Assembly: GCF_000744255.1 (NCBI RefSeq) | Contig: NZ_JQLO01000001.1 | Span: forward strand, 992,001 to 1,056,000 | Direction of reading: 5' to 3' | Length of the DNA stretch: 64,000 nucleotides | Source of the DNA: Carnobacterium divergens DSM 20623 | GTDB lineage: Bacteria > Bacillota > Bacilli > Lactobacillales > Carnobacteriaceae | Part shown: piece by piece, positions 8,886-19,019 of the stretch | Numbering within the stretch: position 1 is the first letter of the stretch | How the letters are laid out: every line of letters starts with the position of its first letter | Translations under genes and position numbers: made by a program | The notes under the pieces: model-generated | The model's database searches: none | Seen by the model: only the letters and a program-made list of their open reading frames with translations | What the model was told of the DNA's origin: nothing

Positions 8886-8914
8886 ATTCAATTATTGAAA
8901 TTTTAGAGTATAAT
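8886..8914 (+). promoter_or_regulatory. Possible promoter for the peptide transporter
   Basis: A consensus -10 box TATAAT is at 8909-8914 in the 292-bp AT-rich gap before the transporter. The -35 region (ATTCAA at 17 bp) is weak. Apart from this and a poor cre-like stretch near 8857-8871 I see nothing else in the gap. Confidence 0.4.
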
Positions 8915-8997
8915 CTTACTTTATAGAACGCTTAAATTTGATAAAGCTAAATTGTTAGAATATTTCAAATTCAAGCGATATTGGAGGATGAATTCAA

Positions 8998-10458
8998 GTG
9001 AAAAAAGAAAAGACCTTCTTTGGTCAACCAAGAGGATTATCCACTCTCTTCTTTACTGAAATGTGGGAACGATTTAGTTATTATGGCATGCGCGCAATTT
9101 TAATCTATTATATTTACGATACTGTTGCAAATGGTGGACTAGGTTTTTCTCAAACACTAGCTGCTTCGATTATGGCCATTTATGGGTCGTTAGTTTATAT
9201 GTCCAGTGTAATTGGAGGTTGGGTAAGTGATCGGCTTCTAGGTAGCCGTAAAACCATCTTCTATGGTGGTGTGTTAATTATGGTTGGTCATATTGTCTTA
9301 GCAACGCCATTTGGTGCCGGTGCTTTGTTTGCCTCAATAGCCATTATTGTTCTTGGAACCGGAATGTTAAAACCAAATGTTTCAGAAATTGTTGGAGGTC
9401 TTTACGATAAAAAAGACAATCGCCGCGATGCAGGTTTTAGTATCTTTGTAATGGGAATCAATATTGGGTCATTTTTAGCTCCTTATATTGTAGGAACAAT
9501 CGGTCAAACTTATAATTATCATCTTGGTTTTTCCATTGCTGCAGTCGGAATGTTTGTAGGATTAATTCAATTCCATTTCCAAGGGAAAAAATATCTTGGT
9601 GAGTTAGGAATGAAACCAACAAATCCTATCAATGAAAACGAAAAGAAACAACTTTTAAAAAATCTTATTATTGGTGCAATTGTTGTAGTTGCAGTCTTTC
9701 TTATAGCGTTCTTAATGGGACAACTTACAATTGAATTCGTTATTTTATTACTAAGTATTATGGGTGTTGCTTTACCTGTCTTTTACTTTACGAAGATGAT
9801 TCGTAGTAAAGATGTTGACGATACAGAGCGTTCAAGAATTTGGGCTTATATCCCACTTTTCATTGCCAGTATTTTCTTTTGGTCAATTGAAGAACAAGGC
9901 TCAGTTATTTTAGCAATTTATGCAGATAAACGTACGAACTTAGACTTTATGGGTGTTCACTTAATGTCAAGCTGGTTCCAATCGTTAAATCCATTATTTG
10001 TTATTTTAATGTCACCTATCTTCGCATGGTTATGGACTAAGTTGGGTAGACGTCAACCTTCTACTACAATTAAATTTTCAGTAGGGATTGTTTTTGCCGG
10101 ACTTTCATTCGTCGTTATGGTGATTCCTGCCATGATGCATGGCGTTGATACACGTGTAAATCCAATGTGGTTAGTTTTAAGCTTCTTCTTAGTTATTATC
10201 GGGGAAATGTGCCTTTCTCCTGTCGGTTTAAGTGTTACTACTAAATTAGCTCCTCGTGCTTTCCAATCTCAAATGATGAGCATGTGGTTCCTTGGAGATG
10301 CTGCAGCTCAAGCAATTAATGCTCAAATCGTTTCATTATATAATCCAAACAATGAAATTGTCTACTTTGCAGCTGTTGGTGGCTTTACTGTAGTAGTTGG
10401 ATTATTGCTATCCTTTATGAATCCAAGAATTAAAACGTTAATGCGTGGTTTAAATTAA
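8998..10458 (+). CDS. dtpT: POT/PTR2-family di- and tripeptide transporter
   Basis: Proton-coupled importer of di- and tripeptides in the cytoplasmic membrane. The 486 residues contain about 12-14 hydrophobic helices. The N-terminus holds the family hallmark ExxER in FFTEMWERFSYYGMRAIL, and the second signature GTGMLKPNVSEIVGGLYD follows near residue 118. The start is GTG, placed 10 bp after GGAGG; the ATG at 8988 is in another frame. It is followed by a strong terminator and is probably monocistronic. The symbol follows lactococcal DtpT, with which length and motifs agree. Confidence 0.9.
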   Translation: MKKEKTFFGQPRGLSTLFFTEMWERFSYYGMRAILIYYIYDTVANGGLGFSQTLAASIMAIYGSLVYMSSVIGGWVSDRLLGSRKTIFYGGVLIMVGHIVLATPFGAGALFASIAIIVLGTGMLKPNVSEIVGGLYDKKDNRRDAGFSIFVMGINIGSFLAPYIVGTIGQTYNYHLGFSIAAVGMFVGLIQFHFQGKKYLGELGMKPTNPINENEKKQLLKNLIIGAIVVVAVFLIAFLMGQLTIEFVILLLSIMGVALPVFYFTKMIRSKDVDDTERSRIWAYIPLFIASIFFWSIEEQGSVILAIYADKRTNLDFMGVHLMSSWFQSLNPLFVILMSPIFAWLWTKLGRRQPSTTIKFSVGIVFAGLSFVVMVIPAMMHGVDTRVNPMWLVLSFFLVIIGEMCLSPVGLSVTTKLAPRAFQSQMMSMWFLGDAAAQAINAQIVSLYNPNNEIVYFAAVGGFTVVVGLLLSFMNPRIKTLMRGLN

Positions 10459-10462
10459 ACAA

Positions 10463-10492
10463 AAAGAGATCCTTTAAAAGGATCTTTTTTTT
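10463..10492 (+). terminator. Terminator of the peptide transporter gene
   Basis: Hairpin GATCCTTTAAAAGGATC (10468-10484) followed by a run of eight T. Confidence 0.85.
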
Positions 10493-10645
10493 ATGCTAGC
10501 TAATAAGTTAACCATAATTTAATTATGTAATCATTACAAAGTAACAGTTCCGTTAATAAAAGATTAAAGTTTTGACCATTCGACCTTTTTACTTTTAGAG
10601 CATGTTATAGTTAACAAAAATAGCTATAGAAAGTCAGGAATAAAT

Positions 10646-11401
10646 ATGTCGCCTAATAGAAAATGGATTAAATTTGGTTTGCTCGTAACAACGTTCATCA
10701 TTGGAATTTTATTTATTAATGAGCGTTACATTAAAGCCGATCAAAAGAACGACACGATTGGAAATCAATCACCTCATCAAACAGAGAAAAAAGCTTTGTC
10801 TGTTCCAATAAAAGAATCTTCTCAACTTGATGTCCCTTTATTGTACCAATTTGATGAACCTAGTCTTTATAACGGATGTGAAGTTACTTCGTTAGCAATG
10901 ATTTTAAATTATTACGATATTGAAGTGACAAAAAATGAATTGGCTGATGAAATAAAAACAGTTCCTTTATTAAATGAGGACGACGAATATGGGAACCCTC
11001 ACAAGGGCTTTGTTGGAAGCATTAGTGGTGAAGAACCTGGTTTAGGCGTCTACCATGAGCCAATTGTAAAACTTGCGCAAAAATATGTTTCAAAAAATAA
11101 AGTAATTGATCTTACTGGCAGTGATTTTAACGAAGTTCTTGCAGCCTTATCAAGTGGTCACCCTGTTTGGACGATTACTACTGCTACTTTTAGCCCAGTT
11201 GATGATTTTGTAACATGGGATACAACTGACGGTGAAATAGATGTTACTTATAGTATGCACAGCGTTGCAATTACTGGTTATGATAGTGAAATGGTCTATT
11301 TTAATGATCCATATGGCGAAAAAGATTCTTCAATGGATCGCGATACATTTGAAGAGACCTATGAACAAATGGGCAGCCAAGCTGTTTACTTTAATCTATA
11401 A
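10646..11401 (+). CDS. Secreted or membrane-anchored C39-like cysteine peptidase
   Basis: A 251-residue protein with an N-terminal hydrophobic segment (about residues 10-25) that is a signal peptide or anchor, then a polar linker and a papain-fold C39-like domain. The catalytic Cys is Cys78 in YNGCEVTSLAMILNYY; the His lies in SMHSVAITGYD (about residue 205), followed by FNDPYG, which supplies the third catalytic residue. The mid-region EYGNPHKGFVGSISG is typical of the peptidase C39_2 family (YvpB-like). No bacteriocin or ABC exporter is nearby, so a role in leader processing is unlikely; the substrate is unknown. A ribosome binding site (AGGA) precedes the ATG. Confidence 0.75.
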   Translation: MSPNRKWIKFGLLVTTFIIGILFINERYIKADQKNDTIGNQSPHQTEKKALSVPIKESSQLDVPLLYQFDEPSLYNGCEVTSLAMILNYYDIEVTKNELADEIKTVPLLNEDDEYGNPHKGFVGSISGEEPGLGVYHEPIVKLAQKYVSKNKVIDLTGSDFNEVLAALSSGHPVWTITTATFSPVDDFVTWDTTDGEIDVTYSMHSVAITGYDSEMVYFNDPYGEKDSSMDRDTFEETYEQMGSQAVYFNL

Positions 11402-11406
11402 ACAAA

Positions 11407-11443
11407 AAAGCTAAAATCAACCTAGTTGATTTTAGCTTTTTTT
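11407..11443. terminator. Bidirectional terminator, C39 peptidase / addA
   Basis: Stem AAGCTAAAATCAA with TTGATTTTAGCTT, flanked by A and T runs on both sides. It ends the plus-strand peptidase gene and can stop addBA transcripts arriving from the other side. Confidence 0.85.
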
Positions 11444-11524
11444 ATTTATTCAGTTTTTATTCATTGGTAAGATTATCAATTGTTCTTTCCTTACTATGAA
11501 TCGTCAAACTGGAAATCAGCAAAT

Positions 11525-14500
11525 TTAAACGCTAGCGTTCATCTGAAAAACTTCTCCAATTGATAACAAACAAATATAGCTTTTTTTGACGGGTTTTCCT
11601 AAAATTGAGGATAATGCTTCCTGATACAAATTTAATTGACCTCGATATTTTTGAATAATTTTTTCAGTTCCATTTTTAGGAACATAATCTGTTTTAAAAT
11701 CATACAATATAATATAGTCATCAAATTCAATAAACCCATCTACGATTCCGTGAATTAAAATTTTATCTTCTGTCTGCTCAGCCATATCATGGAAAATATC
11801 TTCCGCCCTCATTAATAATGAAAAAGGTTGCTCTCGACGCACTAACGAATGATAGTTAACTAATTGATTCCCTAGTTCCGTTTCGAAAAATTGCAGCATC
11901 TGATTGAGTGATAGTTTTTTTTCAATTTGAGGAGTCACTAACTCTTCTTCAACTAACTTTTTGATTAATTTTTCCAGTGATTGAAAAGTTGGTTTTTCTT
12001 TTAAATCAATTGATTGCATGACCAAATGAGTCGCTGTTCCAATTTCTGCAGCTGTTGGTTCAGTTAATTCTTGCATAAATTTAGGGCGAGCTAATTTTTG
12101 TTCAACAAATCGATTTCTTGGTTGATTGATATCAATTTTTACCATCCGTGTATCTTCTGGTTCTTCAAATAGACGTTTGATTTCTGAAACCGATTGATAA
12201 CTTGTTGTTCGTGTTGCCCCCTCGTAAGGATAGGTGAAATCCATTAATTGGATTGCTTTTTGAAGTTTTTGATTCGCTTCAACTTCTTGAACATCATAGG
12301 TTTGTTCAGCTAACTCAACTAAAATATTTCGTTCTGTTTGACTTGTAACCAGCTTCATTGACTCTTGTATTTCCTCTTCATTTTTGAATTCAATCGAAAA
12401 AGAGGCTGGATGTTGACAAATTTCACCAATTGGAGCAATTTCTGTCACATAATCGTTTTGACTACTTGGATGACGAACAAGCGTTGAACCAATCCATTTC
12501 ATCATATGACTGGCTGTTAATCGCATATCACTTGGTAAAACAACTTCTTTATGGTTGCTAACGCTTCCCCATTCCTTCCAAGCAGCTTCTTGACTCTCAT
12601 AAGAACCTACTAGAAATAATTTTTCTTCAGCTCTTGTTAAGGCTACATATAACTTACGCATTTCTTCTGCTAAAAGTTTTTTCTTTTTCTCTATTTTCAA
12701 AGCGATTTCTGGTAAGGTTCGATAGGTAATTCGCTTTTCTAAATCTTTATAATTCGTTCCCACACCATATTCCTCATTGAATACATATGCGCTTCTTGTA
12801 TCTTGTAAATTAAATCGTTTTGTTAAGTCTAAGATAAATACAACGGGAAATTCTAAACCTTTACTTGCATGAATCGTCATCACGCGAACTGCTTTTTCAT
12901 CCGGTGCAACGGCAGTCGGCTCTGCTAAATCTTTATCTTTTTCTTGCATTTTTTCAATAAAACGGACAAATTGAAAGAGACCTTTAAAACTACTTGCCTC
13001 ATAACGACTTGCGCGCTCATACAAAGCATGAAGATTGGCTTGTCTTTGTTTTCCGGCACTCATCCCACCAACGTAATCTAAAAAGCCAGTTTCTTCATAA
13101 ATACGCCAAATTAAGCGAACCAATTCTTCTCGTCTCGCCATCTCTCGCCAGCTTAGCAATTGGCTACGAAACTTCGCAATTTTTTCATAAAGTGCAGTCG
13201 TAAAATGACTAGCTTTATCTCGACCTTCGTACTGATGATAAAAAGATTCTAATGCTTCATAATATTCTCCTGTTTTCTTAGTAATCCGGATGGATGCCAA
13301 TTCATTTTCATCTAAACCCACAATTGGTGATCTTAAAACAGCCGCTAATGGAATATCTTGATAAGGATTGTCAATCACTTTTAGTAAAGACATCATAATT
13401 TTGATTTCAGTCGTTTGAAAATAATTTTGTGTATCATTGACATGAATAGGAATCTCCAAACGCTTAAAAATATCTAGTAATACTAAATTATTTTTTTTTG
13501 TCGGAGTTAGTAGTACAATATCTTGATAGTGAATTGGACGATTTTGTTTTAACTCTTTATCATAGATTGGAAATTCACTGGCAATTAATTGCTGAATTTT
13601 TTGCCCAACCATTAATAATTCCCCTTCTGTTTTATCATCAATTCGCATATTCCATTCAAGAGATTCAACTTCTGTTTCCTCTTCTTCTGATACACTCGTA
13701 CCTTTTTCATAAATTAATATTTCCGGTTGATGAAGAGTACTTTCTGGAAAATTAGGAAAGCCGTGAATCAATTTTGCAGCTTCATCGTAAGCCATTTGAC
13801 CAACGGTTTTATCCATTAATTGTTGGAAAATTAAATTGGTAAAGTGCAATACTTCTCCTCGTGAACGGAAATTTTCTGCCAGAATAATCCGCTCTCCATT
13901 TCGATGTTCCCCAAACTGTTCATATTTAGTTAAAAACAAGGATGGATCTGCTAAACGGAAGGAATAAATCGATTGTTTAACGTCTCCTACCATAAATAAA
14001 TTGCCCTTTTCTTCCTCACCGTGCTTCGTCAACCAATAAACAATGCTTTCTTGTAGCTTATTGACATCTTGATATTCATCTACTAAGACTTCTTGAAATT
14101 TTTCACGGTAATAATCAGAAGCCGTTGTTCCTAACCACTGTTCATCCGTATATGTCGCTAAAATTTGATGTGTTAAATGCTCCAAATCATTGAAATCCAG
14201 TACGTTTCGTCTCGCTTTCTCCTTACGATAGGCATCTGTAAAGCGTTGGGTTACTCGTGCCATTTCATCAACTAACGGTGCTGCACTTGCCATAATCTCT
14301 AACATATTAATCGGTTTTGTGTAAAAATAGCTATCTTTTAATTCACCAAACCTTTTTTTATATTGATCCCGTAACATTTTTATCTCTTTTCCAGCTTCTT
14401 TAACCGCTTCATCCGCCGATTTTTTAACGGTAGGAATACGACCAAAACTAAAGTCAGAGATAAATTGAAACGCAGCATTATAGTTATTGGTATCAACTAA

Positions 14501-15319
14501 TTCAACTAACTCTTCAAAAAAGACTGCTTCACTTGCTACTAAGTCGTAATGTTTTTTTAATTCTTCCGTTCCATCGGCTAAAACAACGGCCGAACGGCTT
14601 ACTTGAATCAAGCTTTTAAGAATTTCAAGAATTTGTGGTTTTAGTAATTCTAAAAAAAGTTTAGATTTTCCGATGTCAGTTGAAGTGATGCGATACAAAT
14701 CAGATAATTGAGTTAACCATAAAGCTGGGTTTGGATTTGCTCTTGAAAATTCATATAAAGAAAAAATCAACTTTGTTAACCCATCATCATTTCGATCTCC
14801 AGAATAATTCGCTGTTAGCTCATAAAAAGCATTTTTTTCTTCTCCATAAAGTTCTTCTCTAAGTTCTTCCCAAACATCTTCCTTCAATAACAACATTTCT
14901 GTTTCATCCGTTAGCAAACGAAACACCGGATCTAAATCAATTAGATAGTAATAACGTCTAATCACTTGTAGACAAAAAGCATGTAGTGTGCTGATAGAAG
15001 CCTGTGAAAGTAAGGAAACCTGTTTAACCAAGTGACGTTTTGATTCCGCTTCCCCTTCTTGTGTAATGGCTTTTTGAATCGCTACTTGAATACGTTCTTT
15101 CATTTCTCTTGCAGCACTTTCCGTATAGGTAACAATTAAAAGTTCATCTACATTCACTCCACTTTTAATTTTTTCAATTACTCGTTGCACTAAGACAGTG
15201 GTTTTTCCTGAGCCAGCAGAAGCCGAAACTAAAATATTGTGTCCCTCTTCATAGACAGCTTGCCATTGGCCATCGGTAAAACGACTATTAAGTGGCTTAA
15301 CAGGTAAATTATGACTCAT
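11525..15319 (-). CDS. addA: ATP-dependent helicase/nuclease subunit A
   Basis: The motor and nuclease subunit of AddAB (called RexA in many lactic acid bacteria), which resects double-strand breaks for recombination. About 1264 residues. Walker A ASAGSGKT is at 33-40; other UvrD-type helicase motifs are VDEYQDVN, GDVKQSIYSFR, VMTIHASKGLEFPVV and YVALTRAEEKL. The C-terminal RecB-like nuclease shows HGIVDGFIEFDD followed by YDFKTDYV, the expected catalytic Asp/Lys cluster. I place the start at ATG 15319, 8 bp after GAAGG; the in-frame GTG at 15328 overlaps that site. It overlaps addB by 11 bp. Confidence 0.95.
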   Translation of the reverse strand: MSHNLPVKPLNSRFTDGQWQAVYEEGHNILVSASAGSGKTTVLVQRVIEKIKSGVNVDELLIVTYTESAAREMKERIQVAIQKAITQEGEAESKRHLVKQVSLLSQASISTLHAFCLQVIRRYYYLIDLDPVFRLLTDETEMLLLKEDVWEELREELYGEEKNAFYELTANYSGDRNDDGLTKLIFSLYEFSRANPNPALWLTQLSDLYRITSTDIGKSKLFLELLKPQILEILKSLIQVSRSAVVLADGTEELKKHYDLVASEAVFFEELVELVDTNNYNAAFQFISDFSFGRIPTVKKSADEAVKEAGKEIKMLRDQYKKRFGELKDSYFYTKPINMLEIMASAAPLVDEMARVTQRFTDAYRKEKARRNVLDFNDLEHLTHQILATYTDEQWLGTTASDYYREKFQEVLVDEYQDVNKLQESIVYWLTKHGEEEKGNLFMVGDVKQSIYSFRLADPSLFLTKYEQFGEHRNGERIILAENFRSRGEVLHFTNLIFQQLMDKTVGQMAYDEAAKLIHGFPNFPESTLHQPEILIYEKGTSVSEEEETEVESLEWNMRIDDKTEGELLMVGQKIQQLIASEFPIYDKELKQNRPIHYQDIVLLTPTKKNNLVLLDIFKRLEIPIHVNDTQNYFQTTEIKIMMSLLKVIDNPYQDIPLAAVLRSPIVGLDENELASIRITKKTGEYYEALESFYHQYEGRDKASHFTTALYEKIAKFRSQLLSWREMARREELVRLIWRIYEETGFLDYVGGMSAGKQRQANLHALYERASRYEASSFKGLFQFVRFIEKMQEKDKDLAEPTAVAPDEKAVRVMTIHASKGLEFPVVFILDLTKRFNLQDTRSAYVFNEEYGVGTNYKDLEKRITYRTLPEIALKIEKKKKLLAEEMRKLYVALTRAEEKLFLVGSYESQEAAWKEWGSVSNHKEVVLPSDMRLTASHMMKWIGSTLVRHPSSQNDYVTEIAPIGEICQHPASFSIEFKNEEEIQESMKLVTSQTERNILVELAEQTYDVQEVEANQKLQKAIQLMDFTYPYEGATRTTSYQSVSEIKRLFEEPEDTRMVKIDINQPRNRFVEQKLARPKFMQELTEPTAAEIGTATHLVMQSIDLKEKPTFQSLEKLIKKLVEEELVTPQIEKKLSLNQMLQFFETELGNQLVNYHSLVRREQPFSLLMRAEDIFHDMAEQTEDKILIHGIVDGFIEFDDYIILYDFKTDYVPKNGTEKIIQKYRGQLNLYQEALSSILGKPVKKSYICLLSIGEVFQMNASV

Positions 15320-18300
15320 CTTTTTCACCTTCTTCTTTTAACATTCGCTCTAAAACATCTTTTTGACTTAGAGGATCGACACGGTGGTAGTTATTTTCTG
15401 GCAACATCACATCAAATTCACAAATCGAACGGAACGGGCACATCCCACATGCAATTCGTTGTTTGTCTTTGTAATAGGGATTTAAATCCGTATCTCCACT
15501 AATAATTTTATCTCCTGCTTTTTTAAACAAACGATTATTATGATTTCTTAAAGCTGCCATTTCATCATTCGTTACGAACTTCGCTGATTTTAAGGTTTCA
15601 TCTTTTAATTCTCGGTAAGGATAAACAAGAGAGCTATTCGTTGGTTCTAATGATTGATCTAATTTTCGCAACATCGGATCATCTTCTAATAAAATCCCAT
15701 CTAGCTTAAAGTTTTTTAAAAGAGAATCCTGATAATGCTCTTCATCGCTTGCGTCTTCATCATTAATAAAAGGATTTTTTACATGTAAATAAAAAGCACC
15801 GGCTGGTTTTGCTTCATGACCGACTAAACTCACTGAATTCATTAATGCAGTATCTAAATACGTAATCATTTGCATTGCTAAACCATAATACGCATCACGG
15901 TAATCAAATGTGTGTGCACTTGATTTATAATCAACAATGCTTAAATAATGACTTCCATCGACTTCCATTCCATCAACTCGATCAATTTTCCCACGTACAT
16001 GAAGTTTCCCATCATTTTTTAGTGGTATTTCTAATCCTTCAATTCCTTTTTGACTGGCAATCTGACCAAATAAAACTTCCGTTTCAATTGTAGACATACC
16101 GGTCTTTCGACTTTGATTGGATAATGCCCACGCTACTCGTTGAATCGTTTGGCTTAGTTGGTATCGAATGTAATTCATTCGGTTAGAAACAGTTAAAATC
16201 GAAAATTTTGGTTTTCCATAAATCACTTGCAACACATCATCGGTAACTTTACTTAGGGTTTCTTCTGTTAATTCACTTAACAATATGTTTTGACTATGAA
16301 GGGATTTAAAAAGTTGGTCTAACGCATCATGGAAAAATTCCCCAGTACCTGCTGGCGAGAGTCCGAAGACTTCACGTTCTTTTAAACCTAATCCGTAGGT
16401 GACAAAATGTTTATAGTGACAAGAATAAAAATTTTCCATTCGTGAAACAGATGTATAGAGCTCTTTTCCGTATAACTCCGAGACAATTTCTGGCTTTAAC
16501 GGTTTAGGAACATTTTTATACGTTAAACTTTTTAAAACTTGTTTGGTTAGCTCTTTCATTCCTCCAGATCCCGTTAAATATTGATAGATGCCATACCAAA
16601 AATGATTTAAAGGGCTATTTTCTTCTTGAGATTTTCTTAAAACAACTAACAACTGACTTAAGGTACTTCTTTTTGAACCAATAAACGCTAAAGCTTCCTC
16701 TTGCTCTTCTAAAATAGTTGTACTATCTTCTACTTTAGTTTGAATTGGAATGTCTAGGCCTGTGACAATTCGTTGAATATAAGAAGACAGTTGCGCACTC
16801 TGTTTTGAATCGTCATTTTTTGAATAAGAAAAAATCAAGCGCTCTGTTGATGAAAGAAAGGCAAGATAAGCTTGCAGCGGTTCTGTTGCTGTTAAAGACT
16901 CAACCGATGGTGCTAAAAATTTATCTTCTGGTAAAAATTCAGAAAAATAAGTGCGATCTTCTTGCGTCAAAACACTTTTGTTCTCAATTTTTGCTGGTAA
17001 ATTCGTATCTGTCATTCCTAAAATAAAGGTGATTTTGGTTGCATTTCTTCTGGTTGTATCAAAAGGAGAGAACATGATTTGGTCAATTGTAGGGGGGACT
17101 AAATGATAACTTGCTCCCTCAAATCCTGCAATTAAAATGTCATTAAAGGCATCTAAATCGACAGATTCAGTACCTAAAATTTCAACGTATTCATCTAATA
17201 ATTGTAGTAAAACATCCCATGTTTGCTCATGCTGTTTGGCTACTTCTAAATTATTTTTTTCAATTTCTTGGTCACGCCAAAAAGAGAGCTGTTGGCTAAC
17301 GCCACTTTTTTCTAAAAATTCATAAAGCTCTTTAGCAAAGCTTAAGCCATTCGTTGCTTGATCCAATTTTTTAAAAAACGGCAATAAGGTTTTTTGTAAA
17401 AAATCTCTGACTTCATTGGCAATGCCTTCAATTCGTTGATCTTCCGTCGTTTGTCCTGCTGTTTCTTCTTGTACAAAGCGACTATAATGCCATGGTTTTT
17501 TTTGCGTCCAATAAAAACCTTCGTAACCATACATTAAAACCACATTTTCAGTAATATCAATCTTATTTCGAAAGTTGTTTATGTGGTTTTGTTTCATCAA
17601 TACCCTAGTTGTACGGTCCACTGATTCTTCTACTTGTTGAAGTGGCAACAATAGTTCGGTTCGAAGTAAACGCATCACGTCTTGGTATCGCCAATTATTT
17701 TTCTTAATTGCTAGCATGGCTACTAAAAATTCAGCTAAAGGGTGATGACTCATCACCGCTGCATCATCCGTAAATACTTCTAATTCATTTTCTTTAAAAA
17801 TAGGTTCCAAAATAGATTGGTATTCACTCATATCTCTAGCCAATACTAATATATCCTGATAACGATATTCTTTTGAAGCAATCAAGCGACGGATTTCTTT
17901 AGCAACATGTGTCACTTCAACTTGCTTGTTACTTGCTTGCCAAACCTCCACACAATTAGACATTGGAATTCGTTCTTGTTTTTTTCGGTAATCTATCGGT
18001 AAGAGTTTACTTGTTTCAACCCAAAAATCTTCTAATTGATTGATTTCTTCACTGTAACGGGCATCTGACTCTTTTAAAATCTTATCGTGTTCTACTTGAA
18101 TCCCATCTCCTCTGGCTGCTTGATAAAGTTGATAGTAAGTTTCTCCCGTTGCTTGAAAAAGTTCAAACATAGACGGTTTTTCAGTTGGATAACCTTTATC
18201 TAAAGTCAAAGCGATGGTCACTTTTTTAGAAGCTTTCATTAAAGCTACTATTAATGCTTGCTCTTGAGCATTAAATCTTGTATAGCCATCAATATAAATG

Positions 18301-18926
18301 GTTGTATTTGATAAATCAACAGTTTCAATTTTAGTCGCTAAAGCCGTTAAAATATCTTCTTTTTCCAAGTATTTTCCCAATAGAGCATTCTCAAAAGCAT
18401 GATACAGTAACACAATATCCTGCAATTTTAATTTTAAATCCGCTTCTTTTGGTGAATCTCCTTGCTGTTTTAACAACTCTTGTAAATCAGATTCCGTAAT
18501 TTTTCCACTTCGTAATTCCAAAAATAATTCAGTTAATTTTTCTACAAAACCACTTTTTTTGACTTCTCCACGATAAATGGTTAACTCATTTTCATATTGC
18601 AACAATAACTTTCGGACAAGCATCGTTAATCCTGTATTTGTCAATTGAGGCTTGTGGTACAGAGATGAGTCTTGTAAAAAATACCAGGCTAAACGTCTAA
18701 AACTAAAAACTTGTAAATTCATCATTCCTATTAATTTTTGATTTTGAAAATTAGGCATTTTACCTAATCCTTCAAGTACAGACATTTCTGTTTGAAAAGA
18801 CATATGCTCTGGAATTAAATAAAATAGCTTAGCTGTGGAATCCTCTGTTAAAGTTTGACCAATTTCATCTAATAAATAGTTTTGTTTAGCTGTATTTCCT
18901 CTTCCCAAAACAAATTGCAAACGCAT
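15309..18926 (-). CDS. addB: ATP-dependent nuclease subunit B
   Basis: Partner of AddA (RexB in lactic acid bacteria), about 1205 residues, carrying the second nuclease domain. The C-terminus has the iron-sulphur-type cysteines: one in YSCHYKH near residue 810 and three in CGMCPFRSIC (Cys1160, 1163, 1169). The nuclease motif LSIVDYKSS lies between them. The N-terminal Walker A position reads LGRGNTAKQN, which lacks the usual GxGKT ending. The start is set at ATG 18926 because the in-frame GTG at 18938 lies only one or two bases after the AAAGGA site. Confidence 0.94.
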   Translation of the reverse strand: MRLQFVLGRGNTAKQNYLLDEIGQTLTEDSTAKLFYLIPEHMSFQTEMSVLEGLGKMPNFQNQKLIGMMNLQVFSFRRLAWYFLQDSSLYHKPQLTNTGLTMLVRKLLLQYENELTIYRGEVKKSGFVEKLTELFLELRSGKITESDLQELLKQQGDSPKEADLKLKLQDIVLLYHAFENALLGKYLEKEDILTALATKIETVDLSNTTIYIDGYTRFNAQEQALIVALMKASKKVTIALTLDKGYPTEKPSMFELFQATGETYYQLYQAARGDGIQVEHDKILKESDARYSEEINQLEDFWVETSKLLPIDYRKKQERIPMSNCVEVWQASNKQVEVTHVAKEIRRLIASKEYRYQDILVLARDMSEYQSILEPIFKENELEVFTDDAAVMSHHPLAEFLVAMLAIKKNNWRYQDVMRLLRTELLLPLQQVEESVDRTTRVLMKQNHINNFRNKIDITENVVLMYGYEGFYWTQKKPWHYSRFVQEETAGQTTEDQRIEGIANEVRDFLQKTLLPFFKKLDQATNGLSFAKELYEFLEKSGVSQQLSFWRDQEIEKNNLEVAKQHEQTWDVLLQLLDEYVEILGTESVDLDAFNDILIAGFEGASYHLVPPTIDQIMFSPFDTTRRNATKITFILGMTDTNLPAKIENKSVLTQEDRTYFSEFLPEDKFLAPSVESLTATEPLQAYLAFLSSTERLIFSYSKNDDSKQSAQLSSYIQRIVTGLDIPIQTKVEDSTTILEEQEEALAFIGSKRSTLSQLLVVLRKSQEENSPLNHFWYGIYQYLTGSGGMKELTKQVLKSLTYKNVPKPLKPEIVSELYGKELYTSVSRMENFYSCHYKHFVTYGLGLKEREVFGLSPAGTGEFFHDALDQLFKSLHSQNILLSELTEETLSKVTDDVLQVIYGKPKFSILTVSNRMNYIRYQLSQTIQRVAWALSNQSRKTGMSTIETEVLFGQIASQKGIEGLEIPLKNDGKLHVRGKIDRVDGMEVDGSHYLSIVDYKSSAHTFDYRDAYYGLAMQMITYLDTALMNSVSLVGHEAKPAGAFYLHVKNPFINDEDASDEEHYQDSLLKNFKLDGILLEDDPMLRKLDQSLEPTNSSLVYPYRELKDETLKSAKFVTNDEMAALRNHNNRLFKKAGDKIISGDTDLNPYYKDKQRIACGMCPFRSICEFDVMLPENNYHRVDPLSQKDVLERMLKEEGEKDES

Positions 18927-18964
18927 CGTGATGGTCACATCCTTTCTTTAAAAATGTCCTATCT

Positions 18965-19010
18965 AAAAAAGAGGATAAAAGGAAATTAGTCACTCGTTTC
19001 CTTTTATCCT
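18965..19010 (-). terminator. Terminator downstream of the pepT/DUF1294/DUF1697 group
   Basis: Perfect 14-bp stem AGGATAAAAGGAAA/TTTCCTTTTATCCT (18972-18985 with 18997-19010), followed on the minus strand by CTTTTTT. It separates the DUF1697 gene from addB. Confidence 0.9.
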
Positions 19011-19019
19011 AAACAAATT

